DNA of 51,258 nt from a virus, in IMG/VR virus record IMGVR_UViG_3300031281_000004, positions 1 to 51,258 of that record; one strand, 5' to 3'. This document shows positions 1 through 7,964 of the stretch, one piece after another. Within the stretch, counting starts at the first letter, position 1. Each line of letters begins with the position of its first letter. A program made the position numbers and the translations under genes. The notes beneath the pieces are model-generated. The model had not been told where the DNA came from, ran no database searches, and saw only the letters and a program-made list of their open reading frames with translations.

Positions 1-341
1 GGAGAATATTTCCATTTATCTATTCTATAAGAATATATAGCTGAATCAATTATATCTGCTGGATTATTCCATATACTGAGCCTTCTTATGCTTCTAGTTA
101 AATCTGATATATATTTCCAATCTATAAAACCACACAATCTAGCATCGTTTATTATGCTACCTAATCTCCTATATGATTTCTGTGTATTAGGTATTAAATC
201 CCTGGAAACAAACTGATAATATAATTGTCTTAAAGTGAGAGAATATCCTTGTTTGGAATATTCTTCGATTATTTTATTGGCTTGATCAATAATAATAATC
301 GAACTTGAGTTAAACCTTTTCTCAACAAAAGATTCCTTCAT
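1..341 (-). CDS. Partial conserved phage protein with RQLYYQFV motif (left edge)
   Basis: The reading frame is open from an ATG at 341 to the window edge (113 codons), so the C-terminus is missing. Residues 40-100 contain the run LTLRQLYYQFVSRDLIPNT followed by SYRRLGSIINDAR and G-x-IDW. I recognise this N-terminal pattern from a widespread but poorly characterised family in phages and mobile elements, some of whose longer members carry a TOPRIM-like C-terminal part; that association is from memory. The start overlaps the stop of the preceding gene as TAATG, which implies translational coupling. Function unknown. Confidence 0.7.
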   Translation of the reverse strand, partial: MKESFVEKRFNSSSIIIIDQANKIIEEYSKQGYSLTLRQLYYQFVSRDLIPNTQKSYRRLGSIINDARLCGFIDWKYISDLTRSIRRLSIWNNPADIIDSAIYSYRIDKWKYS

Positions 342-535
342 TATTTTTTCCCCTTTGGTATTGTTTTGATTTTCCTAAATTTTCTGTATTTTCCATCATT
401 CTCTACTTTATAGTCTCTATCTGACATTTTGACAAACATTCCTCTTTTGTGACCTTTTCCTATAAGATCTTTTTCTTTAAAAAATCTTTTACTACTGCTT
501 TTCTTTTTCTTGTCTTTTTTTCTCTTCTTCCTCAC
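341..535 (-). CDS. Small lysine-rich hypothetical protein
   Basis: A 64-residue, very basic protein: the first 25 residues are mostly Lys and Arg, and the C-terminus is also basic. It starts with GTG at 535, preceded by a GGAGGG ribosome site that lies inside the end of the upstream small gene. The charge suggests nucleic-acid binding, but no fold is recognisable. Its stop overlaps the start of the next gene. Confidence 0.6.
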   Translation of the reverse strand: MRKKRKKDKKKKSSSKRFFKEKDLIGKGHKRGMFVKMSDRDYKVENDGKYRKFRKIKTIPKGKK

Positions 536-536
536 G

Positions 537-695
537 CTATATATCCCTCCATGGTTTTTTGATACCTAATATAAATCGAACTATTCTATCTATAATAGAC
601 ATTATCATTTTATATTTCTTCGAGTGTCTCATCATTCTTTTGTATTTTTTTTTAAGACGGATTTTATCTTCATCAGTCAATTTTAATTGTTTCAT
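537..695 (-). CDS. Small basic hypothetical protein (52 aa)
   Basis: A 52-residue frame beginning MKQLKLTDEDK and ending KKPWRDI. It overlaps the 3' end of thyX by 23 bases and stops two bases before the next gene's GTG start. It fills what would otherwise be a gap in a tightly packed operon, and its 3' end carries the ribosome site for the downstream gene. The protein is basic with a short hydrophobic stretch near residues 31-43. No family recognised. Confidence 0.55.
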   Translation of the reverse strand: MKQLKLTDEDKIRLKKKYKRMMRHSKKYKMIMSIIDRIVRFILGIKKPWRDI

Positions 696-1341
696 ATATT
701 TCTGGTAATTCCTCCTGAAAATAATTTAACAGAGGTATCATTATTTCTCTTATTTGAGGATGAGCTTCTTTAGAAGTCCTTAATGTTAATATGTGTTTCC
801 ATTCACGAAGATTTGCTGTTGTTATTATTTCTGTTTTTAAAGAATTGGGTAAAACAGATCTTGCTTTTTGTGGAGCCCAGTTTCTTCTTATCAATTCTTG
901 ATATGTTCTTTCACAAGCCAACATATGTTGCATCCACATTCTTTCATCTATACTAACATCAGAAAAAGAATATGTTTCCATAATATCTTCTTCAGTATAA
1001 CTTCCTTCATTAACATCCATCCATGGTGGAATTATAAAAGTAACACCTCCTTCACAATTACAGTAACGAGTACTTTCTTGAGCATATGACGCTAATCTGT
1101 GTCTTACGAGTTCGTGAGTAACACCACGGTCACATACAAACTTGATAGTGATAGTATAATGTTCTATCATAGCTTCGTGACCTCTTTTAACAAGCATTTT
1201 AACAAACTTAGAAGCAGAATCTCCTATAATTTTATCTTCTGATTTATAACAAGTTCTTCCTGCTATTTCTATTTTTTTACAGATTTCTTTTCCATCAATA
1301 TTATGGCCCATTGTAGAAAAAAAAGGTCTTATAAGTATCAT
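673..1341 (-). CDS. thyX: Flavin-dependent thymidylate synthase
   Basis: This is a 222-residue ThyX, which methylates dUMP to dTMP using methylenetetrahydrofolate, FAD and NADPH. The sequence shows GHEAMIEH at residues 54-61 and the family signature RHRLASYAQESTRY at 80-93, which fits RHRxxSxxxxSxR. The conserved C-terminal helix region (ARSVLPNSLKTEI, then an arginine-rich LRTS segment) is also present, and the length is normal for the family. An AAGGAG ribosome site precedes the ATG. A second, divergent ThyX-like gene lies at 14525-15493, so the phage keeps one canonical copy and one altered copy. Confidence 0.95.
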   Translation of the reverse strand: MILIRPFFSTMGHNIDGKEICKKIEIAGRTCYKSEDKIIGDSASKFVKMLVKRGHEAMIEHYTITIKFVCDRGVTHELVRHRLASYAQESTRYCNCEGGVTFIIPPWMDVNEGSYTEEDIMETYSFSDVSIDERMWMQHMLACERTYQELIRRNWAPQKARSVLPNSLKTEIITTANLREWKHILTLRTSKEAHPQIREIMIPLLNYFQEELPEIYETIKID

Positions 1342-1884
1342 TTATTTCTCCTTATAAATAAAAGTATTCCATTCATATATCTCATAATCAGCTCTGGACA
1401 AAAGTCCTGTTAATGATTCCAACAATTGTTGGGAAGGTTTATCTGGCTCTGTTTCCCACCATCTTATAAATATTTCAAATAAATCTTCTGCTTTCTTTCT
1501 ATCTTCAACAACCCACAAACATCCTTTGCTCATATCTTCTGTTAAAAAATAGACAGTATATATCTGTGAAGGAGATTTTTTATGAAAAGATGCTATTATT
1601 CTAAGAGGATTTTGTGTTATTTTATTGCGTATACCGTAACATATCACCCTTTGCTTGATTAGATATTTTTGTTTGTTTGAGGAATAAATAAATATTGACT
1701 TACAAATCCTACATTTATAATCTTTTGTCATAGTCCGATACCATATTTGTAAACTTCTGCATTTAGGACAACCATTTTCAGAATAATATTTCTTTTCTTC
1801 TTTGTTTTTTATAATGGAATTAAACATTGTTTTTGTAACATTCCTTTCCTTATTATATCCATAATCAGAAGGTTTTAATTTCAT
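1342..1884 (-). CDS. Hypothetical zinc-ribbon protein
   Basis: A 180-residue protein with two CxxC knuckles, CPKCRS near residue 39 and CRICKS near residue 57, spaced as in a zinc ribbon. The remainder has no recognised domain. A GGGAG ribosome site precedes the ATG. The stop directly abuts the ATG of thyX, so the two are likely co-translated. A nucleic-acid or protein-binding role is plausible but not shown. Confidence 0.65.
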   Translation of the reverse strand: MKLKPSDYGYNKERNVTKTMFNSIIKNKEEKKYYSENGCPKCRSLQIWYRTMTKDYKCRICKSIFIYSSNKQKYLIKQRVICYGIRNKITQNPLRIIASFHKKSPSQIYTVYFLTEDMSKGCLWVVEDRKKAEDLFEIFIRWWETEPDKPSQQLLESLTGLLSRADYEIYEWNTFIYKEK

Positions 1885-1885
1885 A

Positions 1886-2182
1886 TTAAACTCCCTTATT
1901 CTTCAAACTTTTTTCAACGTCATAAACTAATCTATCTTCCAACTCTTTCCTCTTGCCTTTATTCCAGCCTTTAACAGATCTGTAATAACCAACTATTCTT
2001 GTATAAACTTCCGTTTCAGAACCTTTAATGTTTTCTATTTCCTTTTCAATTTCTAATATTAACCTATCTATTATTTCAACTTTTTCTTTTTTTGTAAGTT
2101 TTTTTCCCTTTTTCTTTTTTGCTTCTCCTAATTTTTTATTAAGTAAATCAACAGCTTTTTCCATATTAAACTTATTATCCAT
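1886..2182 (-). CDS. Hypothetical charged small protein
   Basis: A 98-residue protein rich in Lys and Glu, predicted largely helical (a run of KKLGEAKKKKGKKLTKKEK type, then an acidic helix). Its start has a GGAGG site, and it lies in the same minus-strand operon as the zinc-ribbon gene. It may be a small partner of the neighbouring putative terminase gene, but only position supports that. Confidence 0.6.
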   Translation of the reverse strand: MDNKFNMEKAVDLLNKKLGEAKKKKGKKLTKKEKVEIIDRLILEIEKEIENIKGSETEVYTRIVGYYRSVKGWNKGKRKELEDRLVYDVEKSLKNKGV

Positions 2183-2183
2183 C

Positions 2184-2852
2184 TTAATTATCCTCCATCA
2201 ATTCTTCAAGCTCTTTAAGTTCATTATCTATTTCTTCTTCAGTTCTTACAAAGTTGATAGATTTTTGCCCTTGAGCTTGTCCTTGCTTAATATTTATCTT
2301 TGGAATATTAACATTTTGTGCACCGGCAAAACCAAGAAAATCATTTATAGCTTTCCTCTTTGTTTCAGAAATTTTTCTAGCCGTAATTACTCTCATCAAT
2401 TCTTCCAAAACTTCCACTTGATGGGAATTAAAATATTCCATTCTAACTTGTTCTTGATCACTTACAAAGATTTCTATCATTTTTTTTACATTAGGATTAG
2501 ACATCCAATTATTTATAGTATTTACACTCACTTGGAAATCCTTTGCCCATTCTTCTCTGGAACGTGGTATTGTGTTCATAGCGTATTCAAAAGCGAACTT
2601 TCTCATTCTGTGGGTTACTACATTTTTTCTGTTTTTGCCAACACCTTCCTCATATATGCCTATTTTTCCCTCATAAGGTATTTTATTGTCTAATTGCCAA
2701 GCTGTTATATTTTCAATAACTTCATTTTTCTTTAAACCTAACCACGGTATATCTTTTCTTGAACAAAATACTCTCAACTCTCTCAAAGTTTTTCCTGATA
2801 GATATTTTTTACTGTATATTTTTTTTGTTTTCTTCGTCTTCTTTCTCTTCAC
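2184..2852 (-). CDS. Putative terminase small subunit-like DNA-binding protein
   Basis: A 222-residue protein. The N-terminal 60 residues are basic and resemble a SAP/HeH-type segment. Residues 95-125 carry a helix-turn-helix (EEWAKDFQVSVNTINNWMSNP) followed by a long helical region and an acidic tail. This order resembles small terminases, which recognise phage DNA for packaging. No large terminase is in the window, so the call is tentative; a transcription factor is the alternative. It starts with GTG at 2852 after AAGGA. The preceding 70-residue gene overlaps it by 44 bases. Confidence 0.5.
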   Translation of the reverse strand: MKRKKTKKTKKIYSKKYLSGKTLRELRVFCSRKDIPWLGLKKNEVIENITAWQLDNKIPYEGKIGIYEEGVGKNRKNVVTHRMRKFAFEYAMNTIPRSREEWAKDFQVSVNTINNWMSNPNVKKMIEIFVSDQEQVRMEYFNSHQVEVLEELMRVITARKISETKRKAINDFLGFAGAQNVNIPKINIKQGQAQGQKSINFVRTEEEIDNELKELEELMEDN

Positions 2853-3021
2853 AATAAATATCCTTATCTATTAAACATTCCTTTAATAACCTAATATACC
2901 CTATCAATATTCCTCTACACTCACTTTTCTTCCACTCTTCCCAAGATTCGAAATCTCTTGAAGCTGCCTTTCTCACAGCCATTAAAAGGTTTATATTTAC
3001 AGACACCTTCCAAAAGTTCAA
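2809..3021 (-). CDS. Small hypothetical protein
   Basis: A 70-residue frame starting at a TTG (3021), with a weak AGG site upstream. It overlaps the start of the downstream putative terminase gene by 44 bases. Its middle is a possible amphipathic helix and its tail is highly acidic and lysine-rich. No family recognised. The call rests on position in a packed operon and on filling the gap between neighbours. Confidence 0.45.
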   Translation of the reverse strand: MNFWKVSVNINLLMAVRKAASRDFESWEEWKKSECRGILIGYIRLLKECLIDKDIYCEEKEDEENKKNIQ

Positions 3022-3029
3022 GATTCAAA

Positions 3030-3755
3030 TTACCTTTCTCCTTCTGCTTTTTGTTCTTTGTTTTGATCTTCTGGCTCTGGTATATCGTTTTTCTTTCTTA
3101 ATAATTGTAATTGTAACTTATGTTTTTCTTCTCTTATTCTAGTTTTGTATTTTTTTTCTCTTCTTTTGTATTTCTCTTTCTCTATCCTTTTCTTAACTCT
3201 TTCTTTAGCCTCTACTTTGCTAATTCTTATATTTTCTTCAATACCTGCTATCTCTGCTTCCTTTGTTCTTATACTTTTACTAAATAAATTAGTATCTGGA
3301 TTATTTCTTACATAAAAACCACCTATAAATAGAACAAATATTATAGCTACAAAAACTAGAGTCTTAATCATAAAACCAAGAAAATCATAATATTTATTAT
3401 CTATCTTTGGTTTAAAATCTTTTTCTTCTCTTATCATTTTAAAAAACGATTTTCTAATTTCATCACTATCGCCATTTTCTAAATAAGAAACAATAGAAGA
3501 TTTATATTCAGAAAAATAATCCTCTATTTCGTTTTTTATTATTTCTTCCATAGCTACACCAAAAGCTTTATCAAGAAACAATTCAACTCCACTATATACA
3601 CAAACAAACAATATTATCAAAGCAACAATAACAATAGAATTGATAATAGTAACTTTTCTCCTATATGTTATTGATTCCTCAACATTAGCAAGATGAAGTT
3701 CTTCTTCTTTGTTTATTATGTTACTTTTTTCATTTTTTTGATTTTCTTTTTCCAT
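3030..3755 (-). CDS. Two-helix membrane protein with coiled-coil tail
   Basis: Membrane protein of about 241 residues. Two hydrophobic segments lie near residues 34-55 and 124-148. The roughly 65 residues between them are mixed-charge, and a strongly basic C-terminal coiled coil follows (many KERVKKRIEKEK-type heptads). I chose the ATG at 3755 because AGGAAAGG sits at the right distance; an upstream ATG at 3785 lacks a good site. It overlaps the end of the previous gene by 26 bases. No known family; a membrane-anchored scaffold is one reading. Confidence 0.6.
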   Translation of the reverse strand: MEKENQKNEKSNIINKEEELHLANVEESITYRRKVTIINSIVIVALIILFVCVYSGVELFLDKAFGVAMEEIIKNEIEDYFSEYKSSIVSYLENGDSDEIRKSFFKMIREEKDFKPKIDNKYYDFLGFMIKTLVFVAIIFVLFIGGFYVRNNPDTNLFSKSIRTKEAEIAGIEENIRISKVEAKERVKKRIEKEKYKRREKKYKTRIREEKHKLQLQLLRKKNDIPEPEDQNKEQKAEGER

Positions 3756-3936
3756 CTTTTTCAACCTTTCCTGTTTTCTTCGCATCTTTATCTTTTGACA
3801 TGGTGTTCTTTATAGCATCCAATTTCATATTTTGATAGGCAAAAGAACCGATATCTAGAAGAAAACAAATAGCTCTTTTGAAATCAACCTTCGTCAAAGA
3901 TTGTATTTCTTGAAGATCGTAAAGAGTTGTTTCCAT
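3730..3936 (-). CDS. Small hypothetical protein with basic tail
   Basis: A 68-residue protein. The frame is open further upstream, to 4104, but an AAGGA site seven bases before the ATG at 3936 marks the likely start, beyond the stop of the preceding nuclease gene at 3978. The first 40 residues look helical; the last 20 are almost all Lys, Asp and Gly. Function unknown. Confidence 0.55.
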   Translation of the reverse strand: METTLYDLQEIQSLTKVDFKRAICFLLDIGSFAYQNMKLDAIKNTMSKDKDAKKTGKVEKDGKRKSKK

Positions 3937-3977
3937 TATATGTCCTTGAAACTTTTTAATAGTTATGAATGTTTTTT

Positions 3978-4877
3978 TTACTTCTTTTTTGTTTTTGATT
4001 TTTCTTTCTTCATTCTTTTTATCTCCCTCAAATTGTTCATCACCTTGAACAATTGGAGATCTATCAATATTTTCTTTCCCTGTTTCCAATTTCTTTCTTT
4101 GCATGGTAAATCCTCCAAAGCAACATCTTTCTTAAGATTTATTATGTCATACGTATTTTCTATATCTTCCATATTATCCCACAAGATTTGAGTCCATTTG
4201 GAATACTTCTCTGGAATAGAATAGTTGGAAAATATATCACTTATCATAGAACATTTGTTCAATATATCTAAAGCTAAAACTTCCGGAAAATAACAAATAC
4301 CCTTAACATTATTTGCCGGTTTACCTTTTAATACATTATATATCATTATTCTCTCTGGTGGAAATCCTTTCTTTTTCTTCATCTCCTCGTAAGAAATCTT
4401 TTTATTTTTTCTAAAGAAAAAAACATTTCTTCTCATAAGTTGTAACCAATCATCATCACCACTTACAAGAAGAACTTTTCCTTCATATTTATTTACCAGA
4501 GTTGCTGCCACATCATCTGCTTCATATCCTGGAGAATATTTTTGCTCTACCCCCATCAAACCTAAAAGATTCTTCAAATTGATAATCTGTTTTGTAAAAT
4601 TATCATCTGGTTTTGCTCTTTGTGCTTTATATGATTTCATCATTTTTTTTCTTACAAGTTCTCCACCTTCCCAAACAATAACAATCCTTGAATATAAGTT
4701 TTCTTTTCTCAACTTAGTTAATAATTGTAAAAAGCCATGATATAATCCTGTTTTAACACCATTTCTATTTTTCAACGAATACATAGAATGATAATATTTA
4801 AAACACATATTTTTACCATCTACAACTATAAGATCATAAGGTTTTAATTCTTTCATCTTTTCTGTTAATTTAGCCAT
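3978..4877 (-). CDS. FEN/PIN-type 5'-3' exonuclease (RNase H-like)
   Basis: A 299-residue member of the 5' nuclease family (T4 RNase H, T5 exonuclease, PolA N-domain), which removes RNA primers and flaps. Visible acidic metal ligands are D20 in LIVVDGKN, the signature GYEADDVAATLV at 117-128 with E119, D121 and D122, and a DDD cluster at 141-143. A degenerate H3TH segment (KGKPANNVKGI) follows. I start at the ATG at 4877 because GGAG lies seven bases upstream; the longer GTG start at 4889 would bury that site. It sits next to a resolvase-like nuclease and a helicase. Confidence 0.85.
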   Translation of the reverse strand: MAKLTEKMKELKPYDLIVVDGKNMCFKYYHSMYSLKNRNGVKTGLYHGFLQLLTKLRKENLYSRIVIVWEGGELVRKKMMKSYKAQRAKPDDNFTKQIINLKNLLGLMGVEQKYSPGYEADDVAATLVNKYEGKVLLVSGDDDWLQLMRRNVFFFRKNKKISYEEMKKKKGFPPERIMIYNVLKGKPANNVKGICYFPEVLALDILNKCSMISDIFSNYSIPEKYSKWTQILWDNMEDIENTYDIINLKKDVALEDLPCKERNWKQGKKILIDLQLFKVMNNLREIKRMKKEKSKTKKK

Positions 4878-5322
4878 TATAAACTCCACTTGTTATAATA
4901 TTCTTAAACGATTTATAATCTAGTTCAATTATACTTGACATAAAATCTGTCTTGTATATAGAATAACTATGAGATCCTGGTTTTCCTTTAAATAAAGTTA
5001 TGATCTTTCTGTATGTTCTAACACTCATAAAAACTTTTATATTTCTTGAGTATGGTTTAACATAACACAAAACTCTTAATGTGTTTTTCTTTTCTCCTTC
5101 ATATTTATACATGTTTCTAAACCATTTTGGAATAGAAGAGTTTTTTCTTTTCTTTGCTTCTATATAAATATCTGTTTTGTTGTTAACTTCTATTTTAATA
5201 TCAGGAACAGATTTCCCTTTTTTAAGAATCCTTTTTCCCCTCAATTCTCTTGCTAGTTTTCTTTCAAAAATTTTCCAATTACTTTTACCAGCTCTTTTGA
5301 AAGAAGAATCTTTTACTGCCAT
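4870..5322 (-). CDS. PD-(D/E)XK nuclease, Holliday-junction-resolvase-like
   Basis: A 150-residue protein with the restriction-like fold signature: E20 in an N-terminal helix (FERKLARELRG), P40-D41, then E55-A-K57 in YIEAKK. Spacing and small size resemble archaeal Hjc-type resolvases and related phage nucleases. The likely role is cutting branched recombination or replication intermediates. It overlaps the FEN-like gene by eight bases and is followed upstream by a helicase, which fits a recombination operon. A different structure-specific endonuclease remains possible. Confidence 0.7.
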   Translation of the reverse strand: MAVKDSSFKRAGKSNWKIFERKLARELRGKRILKKGKSVPDIKIEVNNKTDIYIEAKKRKNSSIPKWFRNMYKYEGEKKNTLRVLCYVKPYSRNIKVFMSVRTYRKIITLFKGKPGSHSYSIYKTDFMSSIIELDYKSFKNIITSGVYNG

Positions 5323-6848
5323 TCTATTGCCTCCCTAAAAAAATCTGGTAACATCTTTTTATACATTCCATAAAACATTCTGAAGTTTTTATCTAGAACA
5401 TATGTGTCACACCAATCCTCGTCGCTTCTTACGCTTCTACCATAAGATTGTACAATTTTTAAAGCTGTTAAATATCCATAATAAGTTTTGTCAACTTCCA
5501 TTCTCTTTTTAAGTTGTTTATCGCTTAAATCTGGATAAGGTACTTTCAATATTAACTGGAATCTACTAAGATCATCTTTCAAATCCAGACCTTCATGGAA
5601 ACCACTTGCAACTATAACACTATTCTCTCTCTGTGCATGAACTCTTAATAAATCATCTGTATTTGAAAAATCATCTTTAAATATAAGTCTATTAGATCTA
5701 AGATTTTTCTTTATATAGTTAACTAATACATTAGTGTGTGTGTGTATAATACCTCTTTCTTCGTTATACATTTTTAAATATCTATTTAAAACTTCCGGAA
5801 CTTTTTTTATTTCTACAGGAAGTTTTTTATATTTAAGATCTAATTCTCCTGTATATTGTATAATTCTGTTTTCAATAGGAAAAGTACAAGGCATTTGAAT
5901 ATAATCATATTCATCTTCGGGTATACCAGAGTTAATAGAAAATTGTTCTCCATTTAAAATTGTAGCACTCATACACAATATTTTATCAGCATAATTAAAT
6001 AACATTTCAGTGAAATTGCTAACTCTTACAGGTTTAAGAACAAGCTTTTGAATGTTTTGTTTTTCTTTATATTCATGAATATACTCAATTTTTGGTTCGG
6101 AAGAATAAGACGAAATAAATGTTCTTAATTTCCATTCTAATCTTTGAAGATCTTCAAAAAACTTTATTTGTTCTCTGTTCCATTCGTCTTTTGCTTCCAT
6201 ATTTTCTAACTCGTTATTAACGATTTTTAAATACATTCTACAGAAATCAACATATTTTATTGTATCCTCATATTCTGGAATATCTATTGGAATTAACTCG
6301 TTGTCTATTTTAAGAGAAATAAAGTTCATAAACTTTTGCTCTATATTATGCGCCTCATCTATTATCATAAGCGGTCTTTTAGTAAAAAAGATTCTCTGAT
6401 AAAAAAACGAATCAAAATTATGATTTGTAAAATTACATTTTTCTGCTTTAATTCTAGCAGAAATATAAGGACACATATGATCGTTTGGTTTGTTTTTGTT
6501 CAACTTACAATATCCTTCAGCACAACTATTTCCATTTAAAGAACAGGTATAATTTCCTCTTCCTTTCATTATGAATAAACCAAGATTAGAAAAATCTCTT
6601 CTATATTGATTTTGAAGTATTTTCTGTATAGTAAGAATATGTGCCCTTTTAAAATATCTGGCGATAGTCATTCCTATTACCGATTTCCCACTTCCTGTAG
6701 GAGCATCCAGAACAACAAATCTCTTTGTTTCGAAAGATTTTATTATTTTTATTATGGTTTCTTTCTGATTTTCTCTATATTCTTCATATGGAAATAAAGT
6801 ATCAATTGATTTCTTTAAATCCATAATATTCTGCTGTTCTTTTACCAT
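5313..6848 (-). CDS. XPD/DinG-type Fe-S DNA helicase
   Basis: A 511-residue superfamily 2 helicase of the Rad3/XPD/DinG group. Motifs in order are Walker A APTGSGKS at 49-56, four cysteines C102, C109, C114 and C126 suited to bind a 4Fe-4S cluster, DEAH at 164-167, and motif VI QSYGRSVRS near 467. These enzymes unwind DNA 5'-3' and resolve flaps, R-loops or blocked forks. The ATG at 6848 follows AAGGAGAT. Its start overlaps the HNH gene and its end overlaps the resolvase-like gene, so the three are probably co-translated. Confidence 0.9.
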   Translation of the reverse strand: MVKEQQNIMDLKKSIDTLFPYEEYRENQKETIIKIIKSFETKRFVVLDAPTGSGKSVIGMTIARYFKRAHILTIQKILQNQYRRDFSNLGLFIMKGRGNYTCSLNGNSCAEGYCKLNKNKPNDHMCPYISARIKAEKCNFTNHNFDSFFYQRIFFTKRPLMIIDEAHNIEQKFMNFISLKIDNELIPIDIPEYEDTIKYVDFCRMYLKIVNNELENMEAKDEWNREQIKFFEDLQRLEWKLRTFISSYSSEPKIEYIHEYKEKQNIQKLVLKPVRVSNFTEMLFNYADKILCMSATILNGEQFSINSGIPEDEYDYIQMPCTFPIENRIIQYTGELDLKYKKLPVEIKKVPEVLNRYLKMYNEERGIIHTHTNVLVNYIKKNLRSNRLIFKDDFSNTDDLLRVHAQRENSVIVASGFHEGLDLKDDLSRFQLILKVPYPDLSDKQLKKRMEVDKTYYGYLTALKIVQSYGRSVRSDEDWCDTYVLDKNFRMFYGMYKKMLPDFFREAIEWQ

Positions 6849-7128
6849 TCTTTATCTCCTTCAATCTGTCGTATAGTTCTCTACCTATTACAACATTTAT
6901 TATTTTTTCTCTAAATCGATTTTTTTTATCGTCAAACTTAATGTGACAAGATCTACATCCTATAAAACCATTTTCCAAAATCCATCTTACGCTCAACGAT
7001 CTTCCAACTATATGACAAGGATCAGTTCCTATTCCCCCACACAATTTACACTCTTCCCCGTCTCTTTTTACTAGGGCTTCTTTCCACCTTTTGTCCCTCT
7101 GGCTCTTCTTTCTCTTCGTTTTCTTCAT
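6802..7128 (-). CDS. HNH endonuclease-like protein
   Basis: A 108-residue zinc-bound HNH protein. Structural cysteine pairs are C27/C30 and C58/C61; the catalytic core DPCHIVGR places H39, N53 lies in the middle and H62 follows in CRSCHIKFD. Small stand-alone HNH proteins of this type occur near phage recombination or packaging genes; here the neighbours are recombination genes. It overlaps the upstream gene by 83 bases in another frame, long even for this genome; no better internal start is visible. Confidence 0.75.
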   Translation of the reverse strand: MKKTKRKKSQRDKRWKEALVKRDGEECKLCGGIGTDPCHIVGRSLSVRWILENGFIGCRSCHIKFDDKKNRFREKIINVVIGRELYDRLKEIKNGKRTAEYYGFKEIN

Positions 7129-7597
7129 TTGATTTTAATCCCTTCTTATATTCCTCCTCATAATTTCTTAATATTTGAGGAACATCAGGAACTTTTATAT
7201 TATTATCAGATGCTTCTAAATGAACAGAAGAAGCCCAATCAAAAACATCTTTTCTTTGTGCCTCTGTCCAGGAGTTCAAAACAGATTCTGGTGGAATTGC
7301 TTCTTCTTCCATCACAAGAGTAAGAGTTGTTGTTAAAACTTCATTATTTAATTCGAACTTTTCTTCCTTTTTTTCAGAAAAAATATCTTCAACACCTGTT
7401 ATAGAACAAAGAACGGAATTAAACTTCATTATTGCTTGTATAAGTGAAGACATTAAATCAACATTTCTCCAAGACAAATCCCTCGGTGAATATTCCTTCC
7501 TATTTTCTTGCATATTCTTTATTATTATATGCGTGTTTTTAATTACTTCCTGAGTCTTTATCAACTCATTTACTTGTGATTCTGATATTTTCATCAA
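7046..7597 (-). CDS. Hypothetical protein with charged tail
   Basis: A 183-residue protein. The N-terminal 70 residues look helical (VNELIKTQEVIKNTHIIIKN type), the middle is mixed, and the last 35 are very rich in Glu and then Lys/Arg. The C-terminus overlaps the HNH gene by 83 bases. No domain recognised. Its place between the HNH and membrane-protein genes says only that it belongs to the same transcript. Confidence 0.6.
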   Translation of the reverse strand: MMKISESQVNELIKTQEVIKNTHIIIKNMQENRKEYSPRDLSWRNVDLMSSLIQAIMKFNSVLCSITGVEDIFSEKKEEKFELNNEVLTTTLTLVMEEEAIPPESVLNSWTEAQRKDVFDWASSVHLEASDNNIKVPDVPQILRNYEEEYKKGLKSNEENEEKEEPEGQKVERSPSKKRRGRV

Positions 7598-7964
7598 TTT
7601 CCTCCTCTATAAAATATGGACATAAAATCTTAGGTTCAATCCTACCATATATAACTGGACACGGTTGATCCATTTTTTTACAACCCAAAGATAAAAATAT
7701 TGGTATTATATGTTTGCCTACTTTGGCTCTGTTGTAAAATACTTTGAACTTTTTATAAGGACATTCCCAATAATTAGTTCTATTATCTTTCTTGTTATAA
7801 TAGACATCTTTTAATTTATTTTCATCAAGTTTATTACTGTTCTTTGGAGCGTCTGGATGCTTCGATAATCCTTCCCATTTGCTTTCGTTTAATTTTCTTC
7901 CTACAAATATCAAAACAGCACCAATAACAATTCCTATAATAATATAAACAATAAAGTCAATCAT
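7566..7964 (-). CDS. Membrane-anchored hypothetical protein with cysteines
   Basis: A 132-residue protein with one hydrophobic N-terminal segment (residues 3-22, with no positive charge before it), likely a membrane anchor. The soluble part holds four cysteines, in ECPYKK, LGCKKMDQPCP and ILCPYF contexts, which could bind metal or a cluster. It lies directly downstream of the Rad50-like gene, overlapping by eight bases. Function not recognised. Confidence 0.6.
   Translation of the reverse strand: MIDFIVYIIIGIVIGAVLIFVGRKLNESKWEGLSKHPDAPKNSNKLDENKLKDVYYNKKDNRTNYWECPYKKFKVFYNRAKVGKHIIPIFLSLGCKKMDQPCPVIYGRIEPKILCPYFIEEEIDENIRITSK

Noticed and set aside
583-604. TGTCTATTATA-like sequence resembling the phage promoter
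   Set aside because: It lies within the 52-residue gene and the bases 17 upstream do not match TTGTRG.
2028-2693. 221-codon plus-strand frame opposite the putative terminase
   Set aside because: Phe/Ile-rich composition typical of the reverse of AT-rich Lys/Glu-coding genes; no ribosome site.
3937-4104. Longer N-terminus for the 68-residue gene
   Set aside because: It would overlap the nuclease gene by over 120 bases and ignores the good AAGGA site before 3936.
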